Shown here: piece by piece, positions 4,781-6,211 of the stretch
Layout: each line of letters opens with the position of its first letter
Position numbering within the stretch: position 1 is the stretch's first letter
Assembly (NCBI GenBank): GCA_964396845.1
Contig: CAYNGH010000182.1
Location: forward strand, 1 to 6,211
Length of the DNA: 6,211 nucleotides
Source: CAYNGH01 sp964396845
Lineage (GTDB): Bacteria > Vulcanimicrobiota > JAJTBE01 > CAYNGH01
Direction of reading: 5' to 3'
Program-made: the position numbers and the translations under genes
Notes under the pieces: model-generated
What the model was told of the DNA's origin: nothing
The model's input: only the letters and a program-made list of their open reading frames with translations
Databases searched by the model: none

Positions 4781-6211
4781 ATGCCAACCATTGAAAGGAA
4801 AAACATAACCAGCGAGATCAAGACTCTCACAAAAGAGCATGGCAGTGGCCGTTCGGCCCTCATACCCATACTGCAGGATCTGCAGAAAAAATATGGCCAC
4901 GTCAGCGACGTGATGATGCAGGAAACTGCCGATGCCCTGGGCATAAGGCCTGTGGAAGTTTATTCCACCATGTCCTTTTATCATTTCCTCCATACTACTC
5001 CCAAGGGCAAGTATGTGATTCATCTTTGCCAGACCATATCCTGCGATATGCTGGGCAAGGAAAAGGTAGCCCGCCAGCTGGAAAACGAGCTGGGGATAAC
5101 CTTCGGCCAGACAACCCAGGACGGGATGTTCACTCTGGAATACTGCAGTTGCCTGGGGATGTGCGATCAGGGGCCGGCTCTTCTTATAAATGACAAAATA
5201 TACACGAAAGTCACCCCGGACCGGGTGGTTGACATAATCCGGGACTGCAGAAGCGGTGCATGCCGGAATTATGACGATATGAAAACTGTAGAAGAAAACA
5301 TCCGCAAGGCAGGGCCTATTCTGCAGGGGAATGACACAACCCACAGCGGTCTTAAAAAAGCTCTGGCCATGACCAGGCCGGATCTTATCAGCACCATACG
5401 GGAATCGGGCCTCAAGGGCCGCGGGGGAGCAGGATTCCCCACCGCGGTGAAATGGCAGATTGCCGCGGCATCGGTGGGCGACAAGAAATATGTGGTATGC
5501 AACGCCGACGAGGGAGAACCGGGAACATTCAAGGATCGGCTTCTTTTAACCCATTCCACAGACCTTCTCATCGACGGAATGACCATCGCCGCTTATGCCA
5601 TTGGTTCCACCGAAGGCATTCTTTACCTCCGGGCGGAATACACATACATGCGTCCCATGCTGGAGAAAGCCCTGAAGGATCGCCGGGAAAAGAATCTCTT
5701 AGGGAAAAACATTCTGGGCAAAGATGGCTTCAGCTTCGACATAAGGATCCGCATGGGTGCAGGGGCTTACATATGCGGAGAGGAAACCGCCCTCATCGAA
5801 TCCATCGAGGGCAAGCGGGGCGAACCTCGGGACAGGCCTCCCTTCCCGGTGGTGGTTGGAATTGACGGTTTCCCCACTGCGGTTAACAATGTGGAAACCT
5901 TTGTGGATGCAGCCCTTATTTGCGAAAAGGGAGCCGGCTGGTTCAAGGCCCTGGGAACGGAAAAAACCACTGGCACCAAGCTTATGAGCGTTTCCGGCGA
6001 TTGCCGTAATCCCGGCATATACGAGATGCCCATGGGTGTTACCGTCAACGAACTTTTAAAAGAAGTCGGCGGTCAGGGTGCAAAGGCTGTCCAGGTGGGG
6101 GGCGCTTCCGGCTGCCTGGTTCCTTCGTGGGAATTTGACCGTAAGATTACTTATGAAGATGTGGCAACGGAAGGTTCCATTATTGTTTTCGGCCCTCAGC
6201 GGGACATGCTG
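4781..6211 (+). CDS. NAD(P)H-diaphorase subunit, NuoE-NuoF fusion (HoxF-like), 3' end outside window
   Basis: 477 codons are open to the window edge with no stop. Residues 1-155 form a full NuoE-like domain: a helical N-terminus (LIPILQDLQKKYGH, 27-40) and the thioredoxin-like fold with [2Fe-2S] ligands C83, C88, C124 and C128. Residues 175-477 are NuoF-like: GRGGAGFPT (213-221) and NADEGEPGTFKDR (241-253) for FMN and NAD(P)H binding, GAGAYICGEETAL (326-338), RPPFP (352-356) and NNVET (369-373). The piece ends just before the expected CxxCxxC...C 4Fe-4S ligands. Domain order and the ending FGPQRDML resemble HoxF rather than the HndC/HydB type; that judgement is from memory. The protein should carry electrons between NAD(P)H and a partner hydrogenase in the cytoplasm. 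The start ATG follows AAGGAG (4768-4772 region), which overlaps the upstream stop. Hydrogenase subunits are expected to the right. Confidence 0.93.
   Translation, partial: MPTIERKNITSEIKTLTKEHGSGRSALIPILQDLQKKYGHVSDVMMQETADALGIRPVEVYSTMSFYHFLHTTPKGKYVIHLCQTISCDMLGKEKVARQLENELGITFGQTTQDGMFTLEYCSCLGMCDQGPALLINDKIYTKVTPDRVVDIIRDCRSGACRNYDDMKTVEENIRKAGPILQGNDTTHSGLKKALAMTRPDLISTIRESGLKGRGGAGFPTAVKWQIAAASVGDKKYVVCNADEGEPGTFKDRLLLTHSTDLLIDGMTIAAYAIGSTEGILYLRAEYTYMRPMLEKALKDRREKNLLGKNILGKDGFSFDIRIRMGAGAYICGEETALIESIEGKRGEPRDRPPFPVVVGIDGFPTAVNNVETFVDAALICEKGAGWFKALGTEKTTGTKLMSVSGDCRNPGIYEMPMGVTVNELLKEVGGQGAKAVQVGGASGCLVPSWEFDRKITYEDVATEGSIIVFGPQRDML

Noticed and set aside
4328..5344. Minus-strand open frame of 338 codons
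   Set aside because: It runs antisense to the response regulator and the NuoE domain, both of which are certain, and its translation matches no family I know.

Overview
The window is a divergent [FeFe]-hydrogenase locus from an anaerobic bacterium. Maturation genes are read leftwards (hydG, hydF and a second HydF-like gene). A response regulator and a NAD(P)H-diaphorase gene are read rightwards. GC content is middling, genes are tightly packed and overlapping, and Shine-Dalgarno sites are clear. The content would suit a fermentative spirochaete or a similar strict anaerobe, but nothing in the sequence fixes the taxon and I hold that only as a guess.

Left part (1-3973, minus strand): transcription starts at a good sigma70-type promoter near 4007-4035 and runs through hydG (radical SAM tyrosine lyase that makes the CO and CN ligands of the H-cluster), then hydF (GTPase and scaffold carrying the 2Fe subcluster precursor), then a colinear HydF paralog overlapping the hydF end by 8 bp. 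The paralog keeps every GTPase motif but has lost all four iron-sulfur ligands and has no cysteine at all. It is the most unusual gene here. HydE, the third maturase, is not in the window. Bases 1-83 hold only a short degenerate repeat.

Middle (3974-4400): a 427-bp divergent regulatory region without genes. It holds the hydG promoter, a near-identical 15/16-bp direct repeat flanking a 7-4-7 palindrome, an extended -10 promoter facing right, a terminator-like hairpin with eight Ts, and a leader that could fold into a hairpin plus two 8-bp long-range pairings. One of those pairings touches the Shine-Dalgarno site.

Right part (4401-6211, plus strand): a single-domain CheY-like response regulator, then a NuoE-NuoF fusion of HoxF type that leaves the window just before its expected 4Fe-4S ligand motif. 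The fused protein would pass electrons between NAD(P)H and a hydrogenase. The divergent hydG/hydF genes suggest that this enzyme is an [FeFe] hydrogenase encoded further right, which is inference. The two arms together would make and mature an NAD(P)-linked hydrogenase under shared control.
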